Under the pieces are notes generated by a model that saw nothing but the letters and a program-made list of their open reading frames with translations, had not been told where the DNA came from and made no database searches. From Cyanobacteriota bacterium (GTDB taxonomy: Bacteria > Cyanobacteriota > Vampirovibrionia > Vampirovibrionales > Vampirovibrionaceae), in assembly GCA_019751815.1 (NCBI GenBank), contig JAIEMW010000006.1:1-62537 (forward strand): 62,537 nucleotides of DNA, in the 5' to 3' direction. Shown here in pieces: positions 50,626 to 59,543 of the stretch (position 1 is the stretch's first letter; every line of letters begins with the position of its first letter). The translations under genes and the position numbers were made by a program.

Positions 50626-52872
50626 GTGCTGAATATGACCCCGACTCCATTCTCACGATCGCTTCGTCTGTTCATGGCCACCACCTTGGCGGTTGCCAAT
50701 CTCAGTATTGTTTCTCCAGTCTTCTCCCAACCCTCACAAAGTAGTTCTGATGCAATTCAACCAGATCAAGTTCAACAGGCTGAGGTTCAACAAACCATGA
50801 GTCAGTCTGCTGATAACCTGATTCCGCCTCATTCGGTTACCTCACAGTTCCAACAATATTTCCCAGGAGAGGTGATGACCTATGTGGAGATGGCCCCAGG
50901 GTCAGAAATACAATCAAAATTAAATCAAAATTTCTTACTGGCGATGTCGCTTGTATCAGAATTTGGAGCTCGGCGTGCAGCGATGTGCCCTAATGCTAAG
51001 CCTTTACGGAACAGTAAGCCTGGTGACATTAAACCAAATGGCTTTGCTGCGCCGATTCAGGCCATGCCCCATAGACAGGCGATTTCTGGGGGAAATACCG
51101 CTCAATTGAAACACCTCTCTTACTCGCCTTCTTGTTCATCTTCGATGACTGCTGAGAAATGGGCTGACATGAAACGGCGTATGGACGTGGCGGAAAAATT
51201 TCTCGCCAATCAGGAAAAGGCGCTGATGCCCGAGTGGGCCATGGCTAGCTGGTTAGATGCTACGGCTGTTAAGCGCTTGCTTGCTCCAGAAGGTGTTAAA
51301 AAGCCACTCAAAAACACTCATAGAAAATCATCTCGATCTGCGGCCAAAGCCAAGACAAGTAAAGCAAACTCCCAATTAACTGCGGCTAACTGGAAAAATC
51401 CTTACACTGCCAACCCCTACACTTCTATGCCGTCTCACTTTATTGGAGCTGCGGTATTAAAACCGGGTTTGTTGACTTCGTCTCAGGCGGAGCGTCAAGA
51501 ATTACAACCCTTGCTCAATGCATTTAATTTTCCCCTGGCAGAGTTTAAACACATTAGCAGTCGTTTACCAAATGGAAAGACAGCCAACTATTGGGAGCAC
51601 AATCCCTCTCATGTGGTCCTGGCTGTGGATCAAGGTCTCGTCTTAATGGCAGACTCTGCAGCCGTGTTAAACGATGCCTTAAACAGGGCGCACGGCGGCA
51701 ATAAACCTACCCCACTGACTCGGAATCCCCGCTATCAATCATTAATTGCTAAATTGCCAAGTGACAGACAGGGGCTGATTGTTCAGGATTATACAGTGAT
51801 CTACCGTGTGATGGATCACATCATGCAAAACCTTCAAAATAACCTGAAACAGGCCACTCAAAGGCCCGGTTACCCTTCGGCCTATGGCTTCAATTCATTT
51901 CAGTTTATTGATAGAATTCAGAGTTTTTCTCGTTTGGCTCCCGTCTCAGTGGCTGCGGTCACAGTGGATACAGCCCAAAACACTCTTTCAATGTCTTTCC
52001 TCACACCCCTTCGCTTTGAGGTGATCAAAGATCCCGTTTTCCAACAGTCCGTTCGTGAAATTTATGTCAGTCCTACGCCATTGCGCGGGGCTGATGTCGT
52101 GCCTGAAAACGGTGGTCTGCTTTGGGTTGCCGGAAATGGCGGCGATCGTTGGATGCGGGTGATGATTGAGCAGTTGTTTGGAGAGCAGCATCTGGTGATT
52201 GAGCAGACAGCCACATCGATGTTGAGTCCAATGGGTCTGCAGTTAGAGGATATTTATCAACTCTTTGCTGGTGAAAGCGATATGGCCCTGGTGCTGGATC
52301 CCGCTTATCTCGCGACTCTATCCCCTAATAAAATTCCTGAAAAACCGAAGTCGATGCCATTCTATCCTTATTTATTCGGCGATCAGGCTTCTCAAAAACA
52401 ACCCACACTCGATAAATTAATCCTGTTTGCAGGCAAAATACTGGGTTCTCGCTCTGGGCCAATTGAGCGTCGCTCGGGAAAAGAGGGAAGAATTCTCGTT
52501 CAGACATATCTATATCCTAACCGGCCAGGCCAAGCATTGAGCTTGGGAACGTTACCCAATGACTGGGTTGCGATGAGTTCAGCCAAGGGGCTCTCTTTCT
52601 TACCGGGCGGCTCTCAGGCCTCTAGCCGAGTCATGTCTCAGTCGGCAGATTTTAAAGTGATCAGCGCTGGCTGGCCTAAAGCACAAAATATGGCGATGTA
52701 TGTGACGCTAAGACCATTTTTAGAGAAAGTGTTGCCTAGTTTCCAGGCCACCATGACGCCGTCACAACAAGAAAAGCTCAATAGCCTACCCGCTGCCTTT
52801 GGTTTTTCTTGTGAATACTTAACCGATCAACAAGCGCTGCACACACAGAGCCGGCTGCTATTTGCTCACTAA
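50626..52872 (+). CDS. Exported DUF3352-like protein
   Basis: 748 aa. Signal peptide (LRLFMATTLAVANLSIVSPVFS, cleavage near residue 34), then Gln/Ser-rich linker. The body resembles cyanobacterial DUF3352 proteins: PHSVTSQFQQYFPGEVMTYV, NPSHVVLAVDQGLVLMADSA, VVLNDALNRAHGG-type repeats and LPSDRQGLIVQDYTVIYRVM. A Lys/Ser/Ala-rich loop at about 225-250 interrupts it. Function of the family is unknown; location periplasm or surface. GTG start with AGGA 9 bp upstream. Its last 15 bases overlap the convergent gene at 52858. Confidence 0.65.
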   Translation: MLNMTPTPFSRSLRLFMATTLAVANLSIVSPVFSQPSQSSSDAIQPDQVQQAEVQQTMSQSADNLIPPHSVTSQFQQYFPGEVMTYVEMAPGSEIQSKLNQNFLLAMSLVSEFGARRAAMCPNAKPLRNSKPGDIKPNGFAAPIQAMPHRQAISGGNTAQLKHLSYSPSCSSSMTAEKWADMKRRMDVAEKFLANQEKALMPEWAMASWLDATAVKRLLAPEGVKKPLKNTHRKSSRSAAKAKTSKANSQLTAANWKNPYTANPYTSMPSHFIGAAVLKPGLLTSSQAERQELQPLLNAFNFPLAEFKHISSRLPNGKTANYWEHNPSHVVLAVDQGLVLMADSAAVLNDALNRAHGGNKPTPLTRNPRYQSLIAKLPSDRQGLIVQDYTVIYRVMDHIMQNLQNNLKQATQRPGYPSAYGFNSFQFIDRIQSFSRLAPVSVAAVTVDTAQNTLSMSFLTPLRFEVIKDPVFQQSVREIYVSPTPLRGADVVPENGGLLWVAGNGGDRWMRVMIEQLFGEQHLVIEQTATSMLSPMGLQLEDIYQLFAGESDMALVLDPAYLATLSPNKIPEKPKSMPFYPYLFGDQASQKQPTLDKLILFAGKILGSRSGPIERRSGKEGRILVQTYLYPNRPGQALSLGTLPNDWVAMSSAKGLSFLPGGSQASSRVMSQSADFKVISAGWPKAQNMAMYVTLRPFLEKVLPSFQATMTPSQQEKLNSLPAAFGFSCEYLTDQQALHTQSRLLFAH

Positions 52873-53232
52873 AAAGATTTTCCAAGAGTCAGGAAGCCAT
52901 CGGTATGTTTTCTTGTGAATTTCTGCGGGCGTCCCCGTTTTAAATTCTCCAGAAAGGGGATCGTGGTCGTTCACCACGACAACACCCAGCTTTTGGCAGC
53001 GAAAACCCAGGTCATCCTGGCTTGAATCACTGTGTTGATATAGGAGATTATGGCCGTTTTTGAGTGAAGCCACAGCAGGGCCAATGGCCAGCACTTGGCA
53101 ACGATCTTTAAACGCAGAAACAGGGTTTTTAAGATCCTGAACACCCACATAGACCAAGACAAATCCTAAGGCCAAAGGGGCAAACATCCATAGTGAAGTA
53201 CGAGCAGAGTTATTTAGAATGATTTTGGGCAT
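52858..53232 (-). CDS. Single-TM protein, unknown
   Basis: 124 aa with one hydrophobic helix at residues 11-30 (SLWMFAPLALGFVLVYVGVQ) near the N-terminus and an external domain with two Cys (DRCQVLAIGPAVASL, LGFRCQKLGVVVVNDHDPLS) that could form a disulfide. It begins inside the 3' end of the upstream hydrolase gene (23-bp overlap), so both are probably translated together. No family recognised. Confidence 0.6.
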   Translation of the reverse strand: MPKIILNNSARTSLWMFAPLALGFVLVYVGVQDLKNPVSAFKDRCQVLAIGPAVASLKNGHNLLYQHSDSSQDDLGFRCQKLGVVVVNDHDPLSGEFKTGTPAEIHKKTYRWLPDSWKIFLVSK

Positions 53233-53986
53233 AGGGGGCCTTCTTTCGGGTTTCTAAGATAATCTGGTCCAAAAATTCATGAATATGACGGCTTAACCGT
53301 TCCCGGTCGTTACTGCGAGGGAAAAACTGATGCCCGCTTTTTTCAAGCGTATGTGTAATGATACGGGGGCTTTGATGTAAATTATCAGCAATTTTCTGCA
53401 TTTCTGAATAAGGGATGGTTAGATCGTACGGTGAATGTGCCATCATCACAGGGACATTAATATCCGGTAGTCTGTATTGTAGCTCTCTGAGAAGCTTTTC
53501 AGACTGTGTTACCAGGTGAGGAAACGCAAATGGTGCCGTCTGGGTGAACCTTGGCGGAAGTTGATGAGTGCTATTCCATTGTTCCGGGACATACTGCAGC
53601 CCTCTAACCAGATGTGGTATGGGGACATCTAACCATCCGAGTTGATGGTTAACAGTAAATGCATGTTCATAAGGGGTGGCCAGCGCAATGACACCTGCCA
53701 GTTTTGCTGGAGAAGCACCTGCGGTAATCAAAGAGCAGATGCCGCCCAAAGAGTGACCAATGATGATGATCTGGTCGGCCTGTCGAGAGAGCACTTGGTA
53801 TTCTTGGCGGCAATGCTCAATCAGTCTTTCGCTCGTGACATCTGTCAGGCTGAGAGAGGCCTCAGGACCGTGGCCTGGCAAAGTGACACTGTGAGTTGTA
53901 AACCCACGGTTAACGAGACTCTCCGTTAGAGGGGTAAACTCAAGTGGGGAGCCAAAAATACCGTGAATAATAAGAATGCCAAGCAT
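53210..53986 (-). CDS. Alpha/beta hydrolase, carboxylesterase/monoacylglycerol-lipase type
   Basis: 258 aa, cytosolic. The oxyanion motif LIIHGIFGSPLEF lies at the N-terminus, the nucleophile elbow GHSLGG near residue 99, the Asp in AHSPYDLTIPYSEM and the His in EKSGHQFFPRSNDRE, so the Ser-Asp-His triad is complete. Spacing matches the Est30 / thermostable monoglyceride lipase group that cleaves short esters or monoacylglycerols. It is transcribed with the TM gene downstream (overlap); the parvulin gene lies 63 bp upstream on the same strand. Confidence 0.87.
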   Translation of the reverse strand: MLGILIIHGIFGSPLEFTPLTESLVNRGFTTHSVTLPGHGPEASLSLTDVTSERLIEHCRQEYQVLSRQADQIIIIGHSLGGICSLITAGASPAKLAGVIALATPYEHAFTVNHQLGWLDVPIPHLVRGLQYVPEQWNSTHQLPPRFTQTAPFAFPHLVTQSEKLLRELQYRLPDINVPVMMAHSPYDLTIPYSEMQKIADNLHQSPRIITHTLEKSGHQFFPRSNDRERLSRHIHEFLDQIILETRKKAPYAQNHSK

Positions 53987-54049
53987 AGTTTAACGCTTTT
54001 TAACTGTTTTACTGAGCCTGAATGCACGCTTGAATGGGGTTGCTGTAAC

Positions 54050-54340
54050 TTAGCGTTGCTCAGTAACGACCAAAAGGTGCCAGCCAAATTGTGTTTGGAC
54101 AGGTTCTGAGATTTGACCGACAGGCAGCTCAAAAGCAACCTGATCAAATTGAGGCACCATACGACCCCGGCCAAAGAAGCCTAAGTCTCCACCACGGGAG
54201 GAAGAAGGGCACTTTGACACACGTTGGGCAACATCGGCAAAGGGTGTGCCTTGGGTAATTTCTTCCCGCAGGTTGCTCGCTTCTTCAAAGGAATCAACCA
54301 AGAGATGGCTGGCGCGGACTTCTTGAACTGTTGTGGTCAT
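54050..54340 (-). CDS. Parvulin-type peptidyl-prolyl isomerase
   Basis: 96 aa from the ATG at 54340, preceded by AAGGA at 9 bp; an upstream in-frame start at 54361 is less likely. It is a single rotamase domain: VRASHLLVDSFEEASNLR, FADVAQRVSKCPSSSRGGDL, GFFGRGRMVPQFDQVAFEL and TQFGWHLLVVTEQR. No signal peptide, so it is a stand-alone cytosolic PpiC-like enzyme that speeds prolyl cis-trans isomerisation during folding. Confidence 0.92.
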   Translation of the reverse strand: MTTTVQEVRASHLLVDSFEEASNLREEITQGTPFADVAQRVSKCPSSSRGGDLGFFGRGRMVPQFDQVAFELPVGQISEPVQTQFGWHLLVVTEQR

Positions 54341-54493
54341 CGGGAGCGTTCCTTCTTTCAATCAATGAGCTGGCAAGGGCTGAAATATCACCGAACAATC
54401 GAGAGACAGACCAAGCCAGCTCGTCAAAACAACTCGCATGATTCTACCTTAAACAGGGGAAATGCGAAGTCTATTAACCTGAAGACTATTCAC

Positions 54494-55237
54494 TTAGGGT
54501 TTTGACTTTTTGATTTTCTTGGGAGGGACTGGGTTTGCTACAGGTGCACCCATTAAGGGTGTTGTTGGTTGCCCTGTGGGTGCCATTAATGGTTTCCCCA
54601 TCAGCTTGATTCTTCCGGTTTCTGAGGGCTGCTTGATCAACATCTCGCCCATTTTGGCTGTCGGTGGCAGGGATGGCGTGGTCGGAGTCTCTGGTTTGGA
54701 CGGTTTCGCGGGAACCATATTGCCTTGGACTGGCAGAATTTTAGGCTCAGGGAAGGCGACGTCTCCCATCACGTTTCTGGATGGAGGCATGGGCATCATA
54801 CCGCCGGTAACTGTTCTTTGCTGATTTTGCAGTTGGACGGCTTGGGTCCCATTGGGGCTTTTGGCAAGACTCACCGTATAACTACCCAAGACAGTCGCCA
54901 CCAAAACTGCCGCTGCTGCGGTTTTTTTCCAGCCAGTGTTGATTTTTGGAGCTTGGATTTTTTTGCTGTATCGAATGGATAGACCCAAGGGGCAATCCTT
55001 GGTGAGAATCGTACCGTCCGCGCGGCGGTAATAGCGGACACACAGTTTTCCTTCTTTCTCTTGAATCAGCATTTCTGCTTCAAGCCGGGTCATCCCAGAT
55101 AAATGATAGACATTGAGTTGGCAGCTATTGCAAAAACGAACTCGGTCATCACCGGTCATCTCTTCCCAGTTGGCGGGGCAGGGACTGGCAACATTCAAGG
55201 CGTCCAAATTAAACGGTTGCAAATGAGATAGGTCCAT
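54494..55237 (-). CDS. Membrane protein with Cys-rich N-terminal domain and Pro-rich tail
   Basis: 247 aa. Residues 15-90 form a recurrent bacterial Cys-rich domain (CPANWEEMTGDDRVRFCNSC, VYHLSGMTRLEAEMLI, LCVRYYRRADGTILTKDCPL) with five cysteines, probably metal-binding and cytosolic. A TM helix follows at about 104-122 (KTAAAAVLVATVLGSYTVSL), then about 120 external residues rich in Pro, Met, Gly and Thr (MMPMPPSRN, PTTPSLPPT), ending in KKIKKSKP. The domain also occurs in proteins of other phyla, with unknown role. It is divergent from the 55563 gene. Confidence 0.7.
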   Translation of the reverse strand: MDLSHLQPFNLDALNVASPCPANWEEMTGDDRVRFCNSCQLNVYHLSGMTRLEAEMLIQEKEGKLCVRYYRRADGTILTKDCPLGLSIRYSKKIQAPKINTGWKKTAAAAVLVATVLGSYTVSLAKSPNGTQAVQLQNQQRTVTGGMMPMPPSRNVMGDVAFPEPKILPVQGNMVPAKPSKPETPTTPSLPPTAKMGEMLIKQPSETGRIKLMGKPLMAPTGQPTTPLMGAPVANPVPPKKIKKSKP

Positions 55238-55562
55238 AAATTATAGAGTCTCCAAAACTTGATAATAAAATTATATTGGGCACGCAACAGCAAAAGGCAA
55301 AAGCCTTTGTCTGTAATGACTGAATAGAGGGCTGACACTGTCTCTGGAAAAGAGAACGTGTCTGGCCTTCATGTTTGTGAGAAACTATTACCTTAGGACC
55401 GGGGCCAGGGTAAAAAGTTCCTCGTTTTGTAACAAGCTGGTTACAACGATCGCGAGTAAGCGCTACCCAGTGCTGTCTAGGACTGAGGCAAACCATGTGT
55501 GTGTTTGGGTTTGACAATACTGACAATGAAATTGATCGACTGAACAATAAAGGATTTTTGAC
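55238..55562. promoter_or_regulatory. Divergent intergenic region with a palindrome
   Basis: No gene in these 325 bp. TTGTAAC-AAGCTG-GTTACAA (55427-55446) has perfect 7-bp arms and resembles the palindrome at 60606-60624. A TTGACA at 55511-55516 could be a -35 element for the rightward gene but lacks a clear -10. Confidence 0.4.
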
Positions 55563-56225
55563 ATGAATGGTGTTGGTGTGTGCGCTCCAAGAAGTAACGG
55601 GCAACCCTTGTCAAAGGCAATGCCCCGGTTTTCGGCATTAAGAAATGAATTACCAACCAGTGACCCAGGACATGCTCAAGTGGAAATGGCTATTCACCCA
55701 ATGTTGGGCTTAGACAAAGTGGTGAAACAATTGGACGAACTGGGTGCAGATGTGGTGATCAGCCGGGTTCAGCCGGACGGTATTACCCGTATTAATCGAT
55801 CGATCCAAACCTCATACTCCCCTTTTCGTCAATTTACCAGTCTGGATGACCCAAAAAATCTTCAGGTCCAAGATGCCCAGCCTTTGGACACCACTGTGCC
55901 TGTCTATCAAATGGCCCTCACTTCCAACCAGAAAACAGCTGAAGAGCAACCATCGCCAATGTTTCAGGTATTGCAAACGTTAATAGCCCCGGTTTTGTTG
56001 CAGTCAGATTTAACCCAACCCGATAAATTTTCGCTTCAACGTGCCGTGATGAAGTTGTTAGTAAAGGTCAAACAAGATATTGCAGATGTTGAGACCGTGG
56101 TCAGGGCTGACGGCGTATTTCTAAGGCTATCCACAATCACCCAAGATCTCATTAGCCGATTGATCCTCCCTTTGTCCCGACAATTGTGTCCACCGGAAAA
56201 GCCCGAGTCAGGGGAACCTCAATAA
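55563..56225 (+). CDS. Cytosolic protein of unknown function
   Basis: 220 aa without signal or TM segment. Mixed alpha/beta: LDKVVKQLDELGADVVISRV in the first third, a polar middle (YSPFRQFTSLDDPKN) and a helical C-terminal part (FQVLQTLIAPVLLQSDLTQP, QRAVMKLLVKVKQDIADVET). The ATG has AAAGGA 8 bp upstream, a good site. No known family; upstream palindrome at 55427 may control it. Confidence 0.6.
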   Translation: MNGVGVCAPRSNGQPLSKAMPRFSALRNELPTSDPGHAQVEMAIHPMLGLDKVVKQLDELGADVVISRVQPDGITRINRSIQTSYSPFRQFTSLDDPKNLQVQDAQPLDTTVPVYQMALTSNQKTAEEQPSPMFQVLQTLIAPVLLQSDLTQPDKFSLQRAVMKLLVKVKQDIADVETVVRADGVFLRLSTITQDLISRLILPLSRQLCPPEKPESGEPQ

Positions 56226-56273
56226 GTTCAAGCTAAAATAAGTTCTAGAATCACTGTTCTAAGGCTTATCTGG

Positions 56274-57092
56274 CTAAGAGTCAGGGGCATCCGGATTGTC
56301 ATATGGATTTCTACGGGGAGTATCTTCATCAGATAGGCCTTCAACTCCTTCGAAGGCGGCTTCAATCTGGGTCCAGGCGGCCAGTTTTTGATTGACCAAG
56401 CCAAGATATTCTTCCTCTTTGCGGAGCCTAACCCCGGTTGAATCAAGCTCAAGAAGCTCTTGCTGCAAATGCGGATTGCCTTTAAGAAATTGTGCTACCT
56501 GAAATGACAGAGAAACCGGTTCATCAAGTGGTTTAATGGTTAAATCGATGCCTTGAAGCTTATTATTAAGCCTGATTAACTCCGTAAAAGCCTCTTGAAG
56601 CCTCTTAATTTGGGCTAAATCAGTCGGGGTTTGCTCGATGATGTCTGTAAAGGGCGTCACATAGGCCTTTAAATACGGGGTTTCTCCAGAATTTTCAATG
56701 GTTTCTATCACGAAACGATCGGTACCAACCGTAATAATGTTCATTTTGCCGCCTTCAAGTGGCTCATGCTCAACAACTTGGGCAATGGTTCCAACCCGGG
56801 CAGTTTTGACTCTGCGGATGAACACGGGTTCTTCTTCTTCGTGAAGTTGCTCAGGATCGCGGATTTCTTCTGGGTTTGGGTAGGAAGAGGCCACCACTTC
56901 ATCACTTTCGGCTAGCGTAATACCAAAACTCTTGGTGCTAGGGAGGATATCAGCCATTAAGGCTTGATACCGGGGTTCAAAAATATGGAGCGGTAAAACC
57001 ATCCCAGGAAAAAGCACCACATCGGTCAGTGGGAAAATGGGGAGTAAAACGTGATGAGGGGACTGTGAATCCGGTGTGTTTGGCTCTGACAT
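56274..57092 (-). CDS. LON substrate-binding-domain protein
   Basis: 272 aa. It contains the N-terminal LON (PUA-like) domain without ATPase or protease parts: LLPIFPLTDVVLFPGMVLPL, HIFEPRYQALMADIL, VGTIAQVVEHEPLEGGKMNI and VGTDRFVIETI. The second half is helical with a charged linker and an acidic disordered end. Stand-alone LON-domain proteins are common in bacteria and plants; they probably bind unfolded or specific protein partners. An acidic insert (NPEEIRDPEQLHEEEEP) interrupts the domain at about residue 75. Confidence 0.88.
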   Translation of the reverse strand: MSEPNTPDSQSPHHVLLPIFPLTDVVLFPGMVLPLHIFEPRYQALMADILPSTKSFGITLAESDEVVASSYPNPEEIRDPEQLHEEEEPVFIRRVKTARVGTIAQVVEHEPLEGGKMNIITVGTDRFVIETIENSGETPYLKAYVTPFTDIIEQTPTDLAQIKRLQEAFTELIRLNNKLQGIDLTIKPLDEPVSLSFQVAQFLKGNPHLQQELLELDSTGVRLRKEEEYLGLVNQKLAAWTQIEAAFEGVEGLSDEDTPRRNPYDNPDAPDS

Positions 57093-57257
57093 TGTGTTGC
57101 CTTATCAAAGTAAAGAGGGATCTTATTTTTTCACGACTCCCTGTCTGAGAGCAAGAAGGCTGAAAATGGACGGGTCAAGAAAGACAATACGGCTCTCTGG
57201 TAAAATGGTTTCAATACAGCTAGAGATAGAGTGAATGCAACGAGAGAGACTTCAGCA

Positions 57258-57620
57258 ATGATGACTGTTAAAGCCTTATTCTGGCTTCCATATTGTAGTA
57301 CTTGTATTAAAGCCCAGCAATTTTTGCTGGACCGAGGCGTTAAGATTCAAAAAACGGTGGATATTAAGGCAGAGCCGTTATCTAAAGAGCAAATAAAAGA
57401 ATTAACGACCCTGATAGGCAGTGTAGAGGCTTTATTCTCCAAACGGGCGATGAAATATCGGGCCTTGGGTTTGGATAAAAAACAATTGACGGACGCTGAA
57501 ATGCTCGACTATATGCATCAAGAGTACACCTTTATTAAGCGCCCGGTACTGGTCACCAACACGGGCAAAATTTTGGCTGGATTCAGTGCCAAGCAATACG
57601 CACTTTTGATTGATTCTTAA
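57258..57620 (+). CDS. ArsC/Spx-family thioredoxin-fold protein
   Basis: 120 aa from the ATG at 57258 (GAGAG about 9 bp upstream; a GTG at 57231 is the longer option). The redox motif is CSTC in WLPYCSTCIKAQQFLLDRG, followed by VDIKAEPLSKEQIKELTTLI, FSKRAMKYRALGLD and FIKRPVLVTNTGKIL, the layout of glutaredoxin-like arsenate reductases, YffB and Spx. True arsenate reduction is not implied; a CxxC is typical for Spx. It overlaps the next gene by one base (TAATG), so the two are coupled. Confidence 0.85.
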   Translation: MMTVKALFWLPYCSTCIKAQQFLLDRGVKIQKTVDIKAEPLSKEQIKELTTLIGSVEALFSKRAMKYRALGLDKKQLTDAEMLDYMHQEYTFIKRPVLVTNTGKILAGFSAKQYALLIDS

Positions 57621-58474
57621 TGATGATCCAATCCAGAACTGTTCACTTCGCATCTTGCCGCTGCCGGCAATCTCCTGGTCTCTTCGTCTTGCTCGTGTGC
57701 TTCTTGCTATCGTTGTCCTTATGCTGCGGGATGTCCTATGGTTTGGCGCAAACAGAAACACAAGCAGTATCCAAAGAATTAAAGCCCAGTCCTTATATCC
57801 CGGCGACACTATTGACCACAAAAAGCCGAATGGTACCGGGAGATTTGTTCGAACTACTTTTACCCCAGCAAGGGCAAGTCTACTTTTCAGTAATTCAGGC
57901 GATTAATCCCAACTTGGGCGGACTTCGGCTGAAGCTCCAAGTGACTGGTCGAAAAGAGTCTGGTAATTTTGGTAAGGCTGGGTATCTTATGTACCGCCTA
58001 AAGGAGATTCAAACCACTCAAGGGGTATCTGTTCCTGTGCCGATTGAAGTTCAGGTGTCGAAACTACAGCGTTTGTATGATCCAGAAGTATTACAGGAAA
58101 AACGCTTGGCGGGGGATGATGCCAAGATTTCAGCGGTAGGCACCGGCGCTTCAGTTGGCCTTTCTGTGATTGGGCTTCCTGCGTTTCCGATTGTGTTTGC
58201 TGCCAAAGCTCTGGCAGGCACTGCGGTAGAATTCACCAGTAAGAAGCATCAGGATGCCCATCAGGACCAAACCACGGGAGAGCGGGTCGGCGGTGCTTTA
58301 TTTCGGGCAACTGGGGTTCCAGGGCTGGTCCGAATTGTGAAAAAAGATGACGCACCCGATTTTATGAATGAACAGAGTGTAATGTTCCGTTTGCAACCGG
58401 ATGTTTGGTCTTTTGTGCAATCACAGGCAGCGTTAGTACACGAACCGGTTCTACCTGAAAATACATTGCCTTAA
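57620..58474 (+). CDS. Exported protein of unknown function
   Basis: 284 aa. Signal peptide LFVLLVCFLLSLSLCCGMSY, cleavage near residue 43 after GLAQ. The mature part is beta-rich (PGDLFELLLPQQGQVYFSVI, LRLKLQVTGRKESGNFGKAG), then carries a hydrophobic, Gly/Ala-rich segment (AVGTGASVGLSVIGLPAFPI) that may sit in or on a membrane. Family not recognised. Start codon overlaps the stop of the ArsC-like gene. Confidence 0.6.
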   Translation: MMIQSRTVHFASCRCRQSPGLFVLLVCFLLSLSLCCGMSYGLAQTETQAVSKELKPSPYIPATLLTTKSRMVPGDLFELLLPQQGQVYFSVIQAINPNLGGLRLKLQVTGRKESGNFGKAGYLMYRLKEIQTTQGVSVPVPIEVQVSKLQRLYDPEVLQEKRLAGDDAKISAVGTGASVGLSVIGLPAFPIVFAAKALAGTAVEFTSKKHQDAHQDQTTGERVGGALFRATGVPGLVRIVKKDDAPDFMNEQSVMFRLQPDVWSFVQSQAALVHEPVLPENTLP

Positions 58475-58482
58475 ACCCGTAA

Positions 58483-59211
58483 TTATTGATTTTCAGGCGG
58501 TAACTGTTGAAAGGGACTTTTCTCTTCAGCTCTTTCCAGAAATCGGTTCAGGGTAAAAGCCATATCGCCGCGGGTAAAAGGAGCCTCAGGTCTCAGCTTA
58601 ATAGGGCGTGCGCTAGAAGGGCTTTCTTCAAGATTGACAAAGCGCTCATGAACGGCTGTGGCAATGCCTCTTTCCGCCCATTGGGGAATTTGCTTACGGT
58701 CTGAGATAGTGGCCATTACGTCTTGAAGCTCTTGGCTTTCAAAGGGATAGAGTCCGTCGGCTTGGGCAAATATGGCGAAGGCTTCCGCACGACTGAGAGG
58801 TTGGTTGGGATAAAAATAGCCAGGCTTATAGCCACTCATCACCCCGTGCCGAAGAACGGTTTGAATATCTTGAAAAGCCCAATGGTTTCGTGGGACATCC
58901 TGGAATTGAAACTCTGAAGACGGCACCGTTTTTTTGAGCTGGCGTTTTTCCAGATCAAACGTTTTTACCAAAATACGGGCCAGTTCTGCGCGGGTCAGTT
59001 CTTTTTCAGGATGAAAGTTTCCCTGCTTATCCAGCGACATCCAGCCTTGCTGAGTGATTCGTGAAAAGGCATTAGAAATTGGATTCGCCTCAGATTTTTT
59101 TTCGGGATTGACCGTGGCCGTTTCGGCTGAAGAGGCTGATCCGTAAAGGCAACCGAGCGTAAAAATGGAAAGTATTAATGCAGATCGAAAATAGAAATAA
59201 ATGTCTCTCAT
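58483..59211 (-). CDS. S-layer-homology (SLH) domain protein
   Basis: 242 aa with an export signal (ALILSIFTLGCLYGSASSAE); the Cys in TLGC might be a lipid site, but the box is weak. Three SLH repeats fill the mature chain: NFHPEKELTRAELARILVKT, then FQDVPRNHWAFQDIQTVLRH with YFYPNQPLSRAEAFAIF, and RPEAPFTRGDMAFTLNRFLE. SLH domains bind pyruvylated cell-wall polymers and are common in the cyanobacterial and Thermus-type outer envelope. There is no extra domain, so it may be an envelope tether. Confidence 0.88.
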   Translation of the reverse strand: MRDIYFYFRSALILSIFTLGCLYGSASSAETATVNPEKKSEANPISNAFSRITQQGWMSLDKQGNFHPEKELTRAELARILVKTFDLEKRQLKKTVPSSEFQFQDVPRNHWAFQDIQTVLRHGVMSGYKPGYFYPNQPLSRAEAFAIFAQADGLYPFESQELQDVMATISDRKQIPQWAERGIATAVHERFVNLEESPSSARPIKLRPEAPFTRGDMAFTLNRFLERAEEKSPFQQLPPENQ

Positions 59212-59294
59212 TGGCCAGTCACCTCAATCTATTAATGAAGTATCACTATTATGTTAAAACAAAGATAGTTTATTGGATGAAGGAGATTGAGAGA

Positions 59295-59543
59295 ATGCAT
59301 AGTATCCAGCCAAAAACGCTCTTTACCGGGGTGCCGGTTGCCTCTAACCCAAGAGGAAAGGTGACCATGGCTCGAAACATACAGACGGGGAGTCAATTTA
59401 GCTACAGTGATTGGGAAATTCGCCAAGCTCCTGTGGCGATTTTAAAAAATGGAAGTGGTCAAATTTCTGGTGTTGTGGATGTTTACAAACAAGGCAACCG
59501 TTGGATGACTGACCAACTGGTAATCTCCGGATCTCAGGGCTAA
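59295..59543 (+). CDS. Small protein, unknown
   Basis: 82 aa from the ATG at 59295, which has AAGGAG 9 bp upstream; longer frames to 59178 lack such a site and cross the divergent SLH start. Sequence is beta-like and polar: LFTGVPVASNPRGKVTMARN, FSYSDWEIRQAPVAILKNGS, GVVDVYKQGNRWMTDQLV. No signal peptide or known domain. Stop overlaps the convergent CPBP gene by 4 bp. Confidence 0.6.
   Translation: MHSIQPKTLFTGVPVASNPRGKVTMARNIQTGSQFSYSDWEIRQAPVAILKNGSGQISGVVDVYKQGNRWMTDQLVISGSQG

Noticed and set aside
55427..55446. NtcA site (GTA-N8-TAC)
   Set aside because: Spacing between GTA and TAC is 10 here and 9 at 60606, not 8.
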